A DNA stretch of 64,000 nt from Verrucomicrobiota bacterium. Lineage in GTDB: Bacteria; Verrucomicrobiota; Verrucomicrobiia; Limisphaerales; UBA1319. The notes under the pieces were generated by a model. The model did not search any database. It saw only the letters and a list, made by a program, of their open reading frames with translations, and was not told the DNA's origin. The stretch's first letter is position 1. Each line of letters starts with the position of its first letter. The stretch lies in NCBI GenBank assembly GCA_022709905.1, contig JAKLHY010000002.1, positions 186,001 to 250,000 of the forward strand, given 5' to 3'. Position numbers and translations under genes: made by a program. Below, in pieces: positions 27,501-35,530 of this stretch.

Positions 27501-28189
27501 GCCGTGTTGTGACGGTGAGTGACGACAAGTCAGCCCGGGTATGGAATGCCGACAATGGGGATCCCGTCACACCGCCCCTTTGGCATGCGGACCAGGTCAT
27601 CGATGCCAATTTCAGTTCCGATCAATGCCTCCTGGTCACCGCGGGACGGGATTCGATGGCGCGGGTATGGAATGTGCGTTCCGGTGAGGCCATCACCTTG
27701 CCCTTGCGCCATCGCGGACCCGTGATCCTCGCGGCATTTGATCCTGAGAATCAGTTTGTTTTTACCGCCGGGCTGGATCCAGTGGCGCGGCTGTGGTCTT
27801 TGGTCAAGGATACTCGGCCTGTTCCAGATCTCGTTGCGGTGGCCAACCTGCTTTCGAGCCAGCAAATCCACAGCCAGGGCGGCTTGGTCCCTCTGAAACC
27901 CGACGAGATCTGGTCCAACCTGCGCCGGCTGAAATCCAAGTACCCCCGTGAGTTTGAACTGACCGTGCAAGAACTCATCGAATGGCATCAACGCCAGGCG
28001 GCTCATTATGAACGGAACCAGGACTGGAGGGCTGCTGCTTTCCACATCGAGAGCGGACTGCAGCTCGATTCCAACAATCCTCAATGGATGGAACGACGCG
28101 CTAGAAATGCGCGTTCTGTTCGATCTTTGACTCAGTTGGAAGGTCAGGTTGGATGGGACCATGAGGAAGAGCCGGCATTCGACGAATAA
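24506..28189 (+). CDS. Membrane Ser/Thr protein kinase with WD40 propeller domain
   Basis: About 1227 residues. The kinase domain covers residues 50-315: glycine loop GRGSYGEVW (62-70), Lys83 (FRAVKLV), catalytic HRDVKPSN (193 onward), metal motif DVG instead of DFG (212), and PPE in place of APE. A single membrane helix follows (about 333-352, YGRLLVLISIAVTVVCWHVL). The extracytoplasmic part is a series of about 14 WD40 repeats, each with an FSPDG-type turn and a [AV]R[VIM]W ending (residues 430-1120), enough for two seven-bladed propellers. A helical tail follows. ATG 24506 or 24509 is the likely start. Probably an envelope sensor signalling inward, with the upstream ECF sigma a candidate partner. 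Confidence 0.88.
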   Translation: MMSEANQGAPRGLGPLDVSGGGDSSTRWGSGVSESSPVTASGAALPPKPPMIPDHTLLRLIGRGSYGEVWLAKNLAGAFRAVKLVYQSRFEDSKPFEREFHGILRYEPLSRTHDSQVDILHVGQQEAAGFFFYVMELADDQETGQEIQPETYRPRTLRSEIHRRERLPLDECLRIGLSLATALGHLHRNGLVHRDVKPSNIIFINGIPKLADVGLIADTEDTQSFVGTEGFLPPEGPGQPQADLYALGKVLYEIGFGMDRKAFPELPTEFRQFTEQKGLLELNEIILKACHPDPRQRYQTAEELHADLALIQGGKSLIVARNLERHLAVARRYGRLLVLISIAVTVVCWHVLRTRQQIARQLVRFQVAQGVRLTEQGQLADSLPWFAEAVRLAPDDQELHRLRFGFVASQCAKPVRVFIHRRDLNDLVFSPDGRWLLTASDDGNARVWDLYSGQPKTPWLHHRLEVNSGRFSPDGRWVLTASNDRCARMWDPRTGDPAGSPMEHDSEVNEAIFSPDGLYVLAATQKGSISTWDARTCARMGDAVLLRQPVRNLVFSPDGRFLVCRSGGKDAESVEGRVWLWRWMNSRLADRIELPISRVVQVVFSPDSKKMAVATANQLVQVFSIATEQPSALFSLAHDAAVLHVAFSPEGQRLVTSSADHLARIWDAEGGRLLIPEIRHLAAVRQAQFSPDGRWIATASEDHTVMVSSVQTGEKIFSGLTHGSWVNRVVFDPSGFLIASAGADSVARVWKLASPAGREHSFHCSQPLQAAILSPDGRFAAVAYGAAGRPAVIQVWNTLTRKSLHRITDFRAPVTHLSISQDGQRLVSVGEDGRTRIWSFHGYALTAEWELGTPVHWIGFSPDGKKVVAAGGTSDGRGWARVWDASNGRPLSPCLPHETEVLSAVMSPDNRILLTASGRTAGLGEARFWDIGTGQPVYVPLKHAAQVTHACFSPDGRKVATSSLDHTARIWNATNGLPWVPFLKHAGPVTRIKFSADGSRVVTVSDDKSARVWNADNGDPVTPPLWHADQVIDANFSSDQCLLVTAGRDSMARVWNVRSGEAITLPLRHRGPVILAAFDPENQFVFTAGLDPVARLWSLVKDTRPVPDLVAVANLLSSQQIHSQGGLVPLKPDEIWSNLRRLKSKYPREFELTVQELIEWHQRQAAHYERNQDWRAAAFHIESGLQLDSNNPQWMERRARNARSVRSLTQLEGQVGWDHEEEPAFDE

Positions 28190-28660
28190 GACTCGTCATC
28201 GTTCGCGCCGGTTGCCGTGGATTTTTCGTAAGAAACGCCCTCGATTAACGAGTTAAGCCTCAGACGGGCACAGGCTCGGGCTCGAGATCGTGGGTTCCCG
28301 CATGGCCGTTTTGGGTCAGGAAATACGGTTTCAGGGAAGCGGTGAGTGCCGCATCCACGTCTGAAATGATTCGCAAACTCTTCGGCCCTGTGCCCGTTTC
28401 CTCTTGTTCTCCAGTTACTTCTGTAGTCCTGGCTTTTTATTCCCGCGCGAATTGGAGAATTCTGCTGACCGCCAGCCGTGCCTCGCATTAGAATGGAAAC
28501 TGTTGATGTGAGCACACGGTATGAGCCGCCGGATGGTGATGAGATCGCTTCTGAAAGATGTCGTCATCTGGCGGGCGGCTTAATGATGAAGATGCCCAAC
28601 GCGCCTGTGCGTCCGGAGTTCGCCCATCAACGATAAGTGATTGATTATCCATTGGCTCTT
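28190..28660. other. Intergenic region, possible gene remnant on minus strand
   Basis: 471 bases between the kinase and M16 genes. On the minus strand, 28258-28420 reads as a plausible protein end (SLRIISDVDAALTASLKPYF, then LEPEPVPV and a stop at 28258) but has no ATG and is closed upstream by a stop near 28436. On the plus strand a 47-codon frame from ATG 28493 shows no recognisable features. No promoter or terminator is convincing. Confidence 0.35.
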
Positions 28661-31258
28661 ATGAGTTTTTGCGGAAAAACATCGTCAGACTGGACATCGG
28701 TGAGCGGCGTTCTCACCCTACCGGACACGGTCAAATGTATCACCATGGACAACGGACTGACGATCATTTTAGGGGAGGATCGCAGTGCTCCGGTGGTATC
28801 AGCCCAGGTGTGGTGTCAGACGGGCAGTATTCATGAAGGCCCCTGGCTAGGATCGGGCATTTCACATGTCCTGGAACATATGCTTTTCAAGGGGACGACG
28901 ACTCGTGGCCTGGGTCGGATCGATCAGGAGGTCCAGGAAGCCGGCGGTTATCTGAACGCTTTTACCTCATTTGACCGAACCGTTTACTTCATCAACGTTC
29001 CGAACTCCGGCCGAGGAGTGGCTGTGGATATTCTCGCGGATATTGTCCAAAACGCGCAACTGCCAGACGATGAATTGGCCAAAGAAAAGCAGGTGATTCT
29101 TCGTGAAATGGACATGAACCAGGACGATCCGGCGCGTCGTTCCAGCCGTCGATTGTTTGAAACCGCCTATACAGTCAGTCCTTATCGTCTTGCGGTGATT
29201 GGTTATCCGGATGTGTTTCACGCACTGAAACCGGCGGATGTGAGGAGCTATTACCGGGATCGCTATTTGCCGAATAATCTCTTCATGGTTGTGGTGGGAG
29301 ATTTCCGTCCGCATGAGGTCGAATGCCAGATTCGGGAGGCATTCGGCGCCGCTCGATTCCGGCCGCTGGCCCCCATTTTCATTCCGGAGGATCCGCCTCA
29401 AATGAGCGAGCGGCAGGTGCTTGAGGATGCTCCGATCGAATTGGCCCATTTTCACTACGGCTGGCATATTCCATCGTTGCGTCATCCTGATGTTCCGGTC
29501 CTGGACGTGCTGGCCACTCTGTTGGGGGCGGGGCGCAGTTCGAGGTTATATGAGCAAGTACGAGAAAGGAAAGGTTGGGTTCATTCGATTGATGCCTGGA
29601 CCTATAGCCCCGGCGCTCCGGGGCTGATTGGATTAAGTGCTGTCGCAGAATTGGACCGCTTCGAGGGAGCCTGCCAAGCCATGCTGGATGAAGTCCAGCG
29701 CATCCGGGAAGAGCGAGTGACCGAGGAGGAACTGGGCAAGGCGGTGAAGCAGTTTACTGCCGCGACTCTGGCGACTCGAAAAACCATGCAGGGCCGAGCC
29801 CAGGATTTGGGTGGGAATTGGATGGCGGCTCGCGATCTAAACTTTTCCGAGCGATACCTCGCCGCGGTCAAGGCGATAACGCCCGCTGATCTTCAGAGAG
29901 TAGCCCGGCACTATTTATCCGCGGAAAACCGAACACTCTACGCGCTGCTGCCTCAACGAATCCACAACCCGACGATTGCGTCGATCCCCGTCACTGCCGA
30001 TTCACCCATTGAGCGCGTCCTCTTGCCGAATGGCCTGCGATTGCTCGTGAAAGAGGACCACCGGTTGCCGTTTGTCGAGTTTCGCGCGGTCTTCAAAGGA
30101 GGCTTATTGTCCGATTCTGAGGCCACCAACGGCTCGGCCTTGCTGATGGCGAAAATGTTGTTGAAAGGAACGCATCGCTATGCCGCTGCCGATATCGCCC
30201 GGCATATGGAATCTGTCGGAGGGCATATTGACACCTATTCAGGACACAACAGCTTCGGAGTGTGCGCAGAAGTCCTGCGGGATGATTTCCGCTTGGGCTT
30301 GGACATGGTCTTGGATGTTTTACGCAATCCATCGTTTCCATCAGATGCCTTGGAATTGGAGAAAACCATGCAATTGGCATCCATCAAGGCCTTGCGTGAC
30401 CAAATCCTGCACGTGGGGAGCTGTCTGCTGCGCCGAACCCTGTTCGGAGCCACAGGCTATGGACTCGAAGTTAATGGATCAGAGGAGAGCGTTCCTGGGA
30501 TTCAAACCTATCATCTTCAGGCCCTCCATCGGCATGGGCTCGCGCCTCAAAACGGAGTTCTTGCCATATTCGGAGATATCAAAGCGGACGAGGTGCGTGA
30601 CTCTGTGACAGCACTGACTCGAGACTGGTGTGGTTCTGCTCTGACCTCCTTGAATCCACCGGTATCGCCCAATGCGAATAAGAATTGTCATGTCACGGAG
30701 CATCTGGACAAGAACCAGGCCGTCGTTCTGATTGGATTTCCAGGCGCAACCCTGTTTGATCCCGATCGCCATGCCCTCGACGTGCTTCAGGAATCTTGCA
30801 GTGATCTGGGATCAAGATTATTCCTCCGCATCCGCGATCAGCTTGGATTGGCGTATTATGTTGGAGCTCAAAATGTTTTGGGATTATATCCGGGTTATTT
30901 CGTCTTTTATGCCGGAACTAGCCCCGACAACGCCGTCATCGTTGAAAACGAGATGCTTCGTGAAATTGAGCTGCTAAGAAACGAAGGATTGACGGCATCG
31001 GAATTGAACCGTTCAAAGTCTAAACTAATCGGGCACAGGAAGATAGCAAGACAGGACATTGGAGATCATGCCATGAGGACCGCTTTGGATGAACTCTACG
31101 GTCTGGGCTATGACTACTCGGATTCGGAAGATCGACGATTGGAGGGGATTACACTGGAGGAGGTGAGGGCGGCGGCCCGAAGAATATTTCGGCTGGATTG
31201 CAGTGTGATTGCCACCGTGAAGCCCAAATCGGAAGGCAAACCCGAAATCCGAGCTTGA
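28661..31258 (+). CDS. M16 family zinc metallopeptidase (two-domain, insulinase-like)
   Basis: 865-residue peptidase with two M16 halves in one chain. The zinc site HxxEH is in the first half (HVLEH, residues 69-73), with the distal Glu in EKQVILREMDMN. The second half begins near residue 455 (PIERVLLPNGLRLLVKEDHR) and lacks the zinc motif, as expected for the non-catalytic half. Such enzymes degrade peptides inside a closed chamber, often in the periplasm or cytoplasm. No signal peptide is obvious. ATG 28661 is preferred over an in-frame TTG at 28637. Monocistronic by context. Confidence 0.9.
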   Translation: MSFCGKTSSDWTSVSGVLTLPDTVKCITMDNGLTIILGEDRSAPVVSAQVWCQTGSIHEGPWLGSGISHVLEHMLFKGTTTRGLGRIDQEVQEAGGYLNAFTSFDRTVYFINVPNSGRGVAVDILADIVQNAQLPDDELAKEKQVILREMDMNQDDPARRSSRRLFETAYTVSPYRLAVIGYPDVFHALKPADVRSYYRDRYLPNNLFMVVVGDFRPHEVECQIREAFGAARFRPLAPIFIPEDPPQMSERQVLEDAPIELAHFHYGWHIPSLRHPDVPVLDVLATLLGAGRSSRLYEQVRERKGWVHSIDAWTYSPGAPGLIGLSAVAELDRFEGACQAMLDEVQRIREERVTEEELGKAVKQFTAATLATRKTMQGRAQDLGGNWMAARDLNFSERYLAAVKAITPADLQRVARHYLSAENRTLYALLPQRIHNPTIASIPVTADSPIERVLLPNGLRLLVKEDHRLPFVEFRAVFKGGLLSDSEATNGSALLMAKMLLKGTHRYAAADIARHMESVGGHIDTYSGHNSFGVCAEVLRDDFRLGLDMVLDVLRNPSFPSDALELEKTMQLASIKALRDQILHVGSCLLRRTLFGATGYGLEVNGSEESVPGIQTYHLQALHRHGLAPQNGVLAIFGDIKADEVRDSVTALTRDWCGSALTSLNPPVSPNANKNCHVTEHLDKNQAVVLIGFPGATLFDPDRHALDVLQESCSDLGSRLFLRIRDQLGLAYYVGAQNVLGLYPGYFVFYAGTSPDNAVIVENEMLREIELLRNEGLTASELNRSKSKLIGHRKIARQDIGDHAMRTALDELYGLGYDYSDSEDRRLEGITLEEVRAAARRIFRLDCSVIATVKPKSEGKPEIRA

Positions 31259-31294
31259 AATTCTTTTGGCATCTGCTTAGGTTTGAGTAATTCC

Positions 31295-32062
31295 ATGAAA
31301 AAGTGGTTAAACCAACGAGATCGCTCCAGCGGGTTCACCTTGGTTGAACTGCTGGTCGTGTTGGTGGTGGTCGGACTGTTGATTGGGCTGGTTCTTCCCT
31401 CGTTGAATCGTGCCCGGGAGTCAGGACGATCTGCCTTCTGCAAAAACAACCTTCGACAGTTGACGGTTGGCATCATGGTTTACGCGAACGACAACGACGA
31501 CTATCTGCCCTGGCCGGGACGTATCAACCGGAACAAGCTCCCGGATTGGGTGTTTGGGGGGTATCAACCGGTCAAACCGATCACCCCGAAAGAATGGAAG
31601 AAGGCTGATTTTGCCCTCCATGCCGAGTCGGGTTCGGTTTTCAGCTACGTGACCGGTTTGCCAAGAGTGCTGCCTTACTCGAAGGATTACACGAATTCAT
31701 TTGCCGTTTATCGTTGCCCGGGAACCGGCGAGTTGGGGCGGGCTCGTCGTGTGACTTACAGCATGAACGCTTGCCTGGATCCTGATTTTCCCCCCGTTAC
31801 CACTCGGGGTGTGCAGCACAACGCCATCGAAAATCCAACCCAGAAACTGCTGCTGGTGGATGAACTGCCTGAGACCAGTGACGACGCGGGTTTTGAACCG
31901 GCGAGCGTCGGGGGCAACAGCCAGTTCACGACCCACAACCAACGCGTGAATGTATCCTTTGTCGATGGCCACTGCGAGACGCTGCGGGGTAAACGAGTTG
32001 CGGATATCCAGAGCAACAAAGACAATTTCCTCCGAACCTACTTCGATCCGTTTTATCCTTGA
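31295..32062 (+). CDS. Prepilin-type pseudopilin with H-X9-DG C-terminal motif
   Basis: 255 residues. The N-terminus carries a type IV prepilin cleavage site and hydrophobic helix, SSGFTLVELLVVLVVVGLLI, processed between Gly and Phe by a prepilin peptidase. The C-terminal globular domain contains H-x9-DG (HNQRVNVSFVDGH), typical of the large pseudopilin-like families of Planctomycetes and Verrucomicrobia. Probably exported through a type II secretion or pilus-like system, whose other genes are not here. ATG 31295 is used; an upstream TTG is also in frame. Confidence 0.9.
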   Translation: MKKWLNQRDRSSGFTLVELLVVLVVVGLLIGLVLPSLNRARESGRSAFCKNNLRQLTVGIMVYANDNDDYLPWPGRINRNKLPDWVFGGYQPVKPITPKEWKKADFALHAESGSVFSYVTGLPRVLPYSKDYTNSFAVYRCPGTGELGRARRVTYSMNACLDPDFPPVTTRGVQHNAIENPTQKLLLVDELPETSDDAGFEPASVGGNSQFTTHNQRVNVSFVDGHCETLRGKRVADIQSNKDNFLRTYFDPFYP

Positions 32063-32077
32063 ATCCGCCTCGCGCTA

Positions 32078-32160
32078 GCCTGGTGTTTGCCAAAACGATG
32101 CATCCTACAGCCAGGAGTTTTGGGCGCAACAGACTGTATCGTATTTCGCAAACACCACAC
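32078..32160. mobile_element. Short internally deleted copy of MITE-like family A
   Basis: 83 bases flanked by TA on both sides (32076-32077 and 32161-32162). The right end GTATTTCGCAAACACCACAC is identical to the right end of the 274-base copy at 49254-49527; the left end is a diverged version (GCCTGGTGTTTGCC). The middle of the long copy is missing. The right outer base and the flanking TA form the TAG stop of the roadblock gene on the other strand. Confidence 0.8.
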
Positions 32161-32642
32161 TAAGACGACTTCCGTCGGAAGATTTCCGTGGTGTCCTCAA
32201 GGTTTAGCATGGAGAGGTCGAGGCCGGACTCGGGCGCGCGTTCACGGGCCTTCCGGAGCTGTTCGGCAATTTGATAGATCGCGTTGGCGGCGTAATATTT
32301 CACGGCGCCAACGCTGATGTGGGCCTTGAAGATCACGACCATCAGGCAGTGCGCGTCGATGTTATTGATCAGGAGGCTGAAGCTTTCCCCCTGTTGGTAG
32401 ATGCTGCTGAAATTGCTTTCGCCGATGAGATTGGCAATGGCCTGGGTGGCGGTGAAGGAAGCGGCTCCCAATGCGGAGAGCGTGGTGATGTCGAAATGCT
32501 CATAGTCTCCTTTCTGGGTGACCACGAAACCGCCTTTATCAATGATGACAGCGGTGGATGCCTCGCTCTTGACCAGGAGATCGTGGAGGATCGAATCCAG
32601 GCGCTGAATATCCTCTTCGATTAACTGCGGCAGGGTGAACAT
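32160..32642 (-). CDS. Roadblock/LC7 domain protein (MglB-like)
   Basis: 160 residues with one roadblock/LC7 fold: the LDSILHDLLVKSEASTAVII beginning, KGGFVVTQKGDYEHFDITTL, and the central ALGAASFTATQAIANLIGE helix. In other bacteria such proteins (MglB) act as GTPase-activating partners of the Ras-like GTPase MglA. It starts 4 bases after the MglA-like gene ends, so they are one operon. The C-terminal 25 residues are an extension. Its TAG stop is completed by a MITE-like repeat, so the tail may have been altered by that insertion. Confidence 0.85.
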   Translation of the reverse strand: MFTLPQLIEEDIQRLDSILHDLLVKSEASTAVIIDKGGFVVTQKGDYEHFDITTLSALGAASFTATQAIANLIGESNFSSIYQQGESFSLLINNIDAHCLMVVIFKAHISVGAVKYYAANAIYQIAEQLRKARERAPESGLDLSMLNLEDTTEIFRRKSS

Positions 32643-32646
32643 AGCC

Positions 32647-33261
32647 TCATGCCAGCTTGCGAGAGCCCTCGTTGATGAACTTGTGAAGGAGCAAACGGGT
32701 GATCATATTGAGGGTTTCGAAGACGCCCTCGCACTGGTGGGCGCTGGCGGTAAAGGTCGGGACCTGATATTCCCGGTTATTGAGGAGGTATTCCATGTAT
32801 TCCACCGGCGCGACGTTGGGCAAGTCGCGTTTATTGTATTGGAGAACGTAGGGAATTTCCGCGAGGTTGAGTTTCAGGGTGCGAAGATTCTCCTCCATGT
32901 TGGCAAAACTCTCGACGTTTTCGGCCATTTTCTCGTATTGGGAGTCTGCCACGAAGACCACGCCATCCACCCCTCTCAACACCAGTTGGCGTGTGGTGTT
33001 ATAGATCACCTGCCCCGGCACGGTGTAGAGCTGAAACTTGGTCCGAAAACCCTTGATGGACATGGCCTCGACAGGCAGAAAATCGAAGAACAAAGTGCGA
33101 TCCGAGCTCGTGGCGAGAGACACCAGTTTTCCCTTGTTTTCGGGCGCGGCCTGGACGTGGGCGTGGACTTGTTGAAGGTTCGTGGTCTTGCCGCACAAGG
33201 CAGGTCCGTAATACACGATCTTTACCTGCAGTTCTTTGGTTGCTTGATTGATCAGGGCCAT
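32647..33261 (-). CDS. MglA-like small Ras-type GTPase
   Basis: 204-residue Ras-superfamily GTPase of the bacterial MglA type, which sets cell polarity or motility direction in Myxococcus. The P-loop is YYGPALCGKTTNL (residues 17-29), followed by the SLATSSDRTLFFDFLP switch region. The switch-2 equivalent is YTVPGQVIYNTTRQLVLRG, and the guanine-specificity motif is QYNKRDLP. ATG at 33261 gives MALINQATKELQVKIVYYG, the standard MglA start. It lies between two roadblock-domain genes, the usual regulators of such GTPases. Confidence 0.92.
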   Translation of the reverse strand: MALINQATKELQVKIVYYGPALCGKTTNLQQVHAHVQAAPENKGKLVSLATSSDRTLFFDFLPVEAMSIKGFRTKFQLYTVPGQVIYNTTRQLVLRGVDGVVFVADSQYEKMAENVESFANMEENLRTLKLNLAEIPYVLQYNKRDLPNVAPVEYMEYLLNNREYQVPTFTASAHQCEGVFETLNMITRLLLHKFINEGSRKLA

Positions 33262-33265
33262 AACC

Positions 33266-35413
33266 TTAAATCTGTTTAGACTGACGGTCGAGTTGAGCCA
33301 CAATGGAAGCGATGGCAGGACCTGGAAGGGACTCGCCAGGCTTGCCCAGGACGGTGTAGAAAATCCGGCCGACCCGGTTAATCTGCAAGGGCATTCGGTT
33401 GACGACCACCAGGAATGAGGTCGGCTCGCCCAACTTCAGCTCGGCGGTGTAGTGGCTCATGCGACCAAACATCTGCGGCAGGAAAGCGGCGATCATTTCG
33501 CCGTTCAGGTGTGTGGGCAGCTGGCTCGCGACCAGCAAACCATCCTGCATCGCTATCAGCGCTCCGGCAACCCCGGGCAAACTCGCTGTTTTCTGGGTAA
33601 TCTCCGCTGGAGTCCAATGGAGTTTGCCCGGCTGGCCGAAAAGCTCACCGACGTCGGGAATCTCTTTGTCCGAGATGGCACTGATCGGAGGTGGTTCCAC
33701 CGGGGTGGGGGACGGTGGAGGCCGGACAGGAATAGGGGATGGGACAACAGTCGGGGCGAGCGCGCTTGCCGCCGGGGCGGCGGCTTCTGGATGCGCGGCG
33801 GGCGGCCTTTGGCTGGGACCCGTGAAGAGATCCGGAATTTCAGGGACAGGGAGCATCCTGCCCGTTCGTTCCAGCTTTTTCTGGGACATCAGTAGTGGAA
33901 TGAAAATCGCCAGGGGAAGCTGTAGCGCTTTGTCATCATGGAGCGAGGCAATCGCGGAAGACAGGGCGGGACGAATCCAGGAGCGAATCTTCTTCCATGG
34001 ATAAGCCAGGCGCCCTTGTTTCATGTTCTGTTCGACTTCCTCGATCGGGACGTGAAGCGATGCCTGTTCCAACCTGAGCTGAGTCAGCTCCTGCCGGATG
34101 GCATCGGGCCAGGAAGCCGATACCGCTGTCAGGGCCGCAGCCAATGCGCCCGACTCCTGCGGAGACGCCGGAAGCGCAGTCGGAGTCCCCTCTGGTTTAA
34201 CCGGAGCGGGAACAGCCGCGGGGAGGGGCGAGGCCGGCGTGAAGGGTTGCGGAACAGGAATCGAGGGAGCCGAAGGCTCGGAGGCACGCGGAGGAAATCC
34301 CGAACTTGACGTTCCCGGCAGAGTCCCCTTGGACGGAGCTCCCGGCGGAACAACGGGGCGAGCTGATGCAGGCAATGGCGCGATGGGAATGGAAGGCGTG
34401 AGCGGGAGGGGAGAGCCTCCCTTCAATGGGCCGGGGAGCGGGGCAGTTTTACCGGCAAGGCCGGGAGCGGTGCCCGGATGCGGAGGCGCCTTGGTATCGA
34501 GGCCAAATGTGGAGGACATCCGAATGGGGGCCGCAGGCGCGGCCGGTGGGGTGGGAGGCTCCGCGGATTGCAGTTGGTTTTGGAGGATTGGCGTCAACCG
34601 AATGGGGCCTGAATCGGGCTGAACGGGCAAGGATTCTGGCGCGCTGGGTGGCAAACCGGTGGGAGGTTGGGCCGTGACGGAATGAGAAGAAATTGTAGGC
34701 TCCGGAAGACGCTGCGCAGAAACCGGAGGTTCAACAGGGATCTGGCTGGAATAGGAGGATGGGGTTGGGAGAGGCGATACCGGTGATGGCTGTGGGGGAA
34801 CCACAGGCGCTGGAGTGACCCGCGGGGCCGGTGGCGCTTCAGCCGCCGGACGGGGATTGGCAACGACTGGAGAGACCGGCGCGCCTCTTTTCTTGCCGAT
34901 TTTTGCGCTGGATTGAGGTCCGCCAAACAGAACGATGATTTCGTCGGGGACCGTAATGGTCTTTTGATCCTTTCGTCGGGTCAGGGCCTCCGGGGGCAGC
35001 TGTTGAAGAATGGATTGCAGCGGCACCGTCACCCATTCCTGATCAAATCTTGGGGATGGGGAAAAAACGCCGGCGGGCGAGAGTTGCTTCAAATCACCAA
35101 AGGCGACCTGCACCAGTCCGCGCGCAAGCTGAGGCATAACAAAACTCAACGGCAACTGAACGGTGACGTTGTTCGCCGGTTTCTGGACGACCATCTCCTG
35201 CAAGGGCTTTGGCATCTGCTGAATAATTTGTTTCAGCGGGATGCTAGGGCCATCTCCCTGCGAGGATACGGACGCTTTCGCCTCCTGGACCGGCGCGACC
35301 GGATTGGGGGGGGCGGGAACGGACAGGGTCGGTTCAGGCTCGGGGACACTCGCTACTTTGCTCTCCCGAGTTTCTGGCGACCTGGAAAAGAGTTTTTTAA
35401 CAAAGCCAAACAT
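33266..35413 (-). CDS. Long Pro-rich protein with C-terminal roadblock domain
   Basis: 715 residues. It begins MFGFVKKLFSRSPETRESKV (basic). Residues about 55-150 hold two copies of a module with IPLKQIIQQMPKPLQEMVV and VPLQSILQQLPPEALT. A very Pro/Ala/Ser-rich linker (residues 165-460) follows, then a third IPIEEVEQNMKQGRLAYPWK-like segment and another linker. The final 115 residues are a roadblock/LC7-like domain (TASLPGVAGALIAMQDGLLV). The stop is 4 bases before the MglA-like start. It may tether the GTPase module to another structure through the disordered linker. No direct homologue is recognised for the N-terminal half. Confidence 0.8.
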   Translation of the reverse strand: MFGFVKKLFSRSPETRESKVASVPEPEPTLSVPAPPNPVAPVQEAKASVSSQGDGPSIPLKQIIQQMPKPLQEMVVQKPANNVTVQLPLSFVMPQLARGLVQVAFGDLKQLSPAGVFSPSPRFDQEWVTVPLQSILQQLPPEALTRRKDQKTITVPDEIIVLFGGPQSSAKIGKKRGAPVSPVVANPRPAAEAPPAPRVTPAPVVPPQPSPVSPLPTPSSYSSQIPVEPPVSAQRLPEPTISSHSVTAQPPTGLPPSAPESLPVQPDSGPIRLTPILQNQLQSAEPPTPPAAPAAPIRMSSTFGLDTKAPPHPGTAPGLAGKTAPLPGPLKGGSPLPLTPSIPIAPLPASARPVVPPGAPSKGTLPGTSSSGFPPRASEPSAPSIPVPQPFTPASPLPAAVPAPVKPEGTPTALPASPQESGALAAALTAVSASWPDAIRQELTQLRLEQASLHVPIEEVEQNMKQGRLAYPWKKIRSWIRPALSSAIASLHDDKALQLPLAIFIPLLMSQKKLERTGRMLPVPEIPDLFTGPSQRPPAAHPEAAAPAASALAPTVVPSPIPVRPPPSPTPVEPPPISAISDKEIPDVGELFGQPGKLHWTPAEITQKTASLPGVAGALIAMQDGLLVASQLPTHLNGEMIAAFLPQMFGRMSHYTAELKLGEPTSFLVVVNRMPLQINRVGRIFYTVLGKPGESLPGPAIASIVAQLDRQSKQI

Positions 35414-35530
35414 CGGACTGCTTTCGTTTCATGATGGCACAAGCCGGAGACCTCGTCGATTGAATTTATGTCCGCTTGCATTTTTTGGCCCAAAGGTTTT
35501 GCATAGAGGCCGTCCCTGAAAAAAGAGAAT

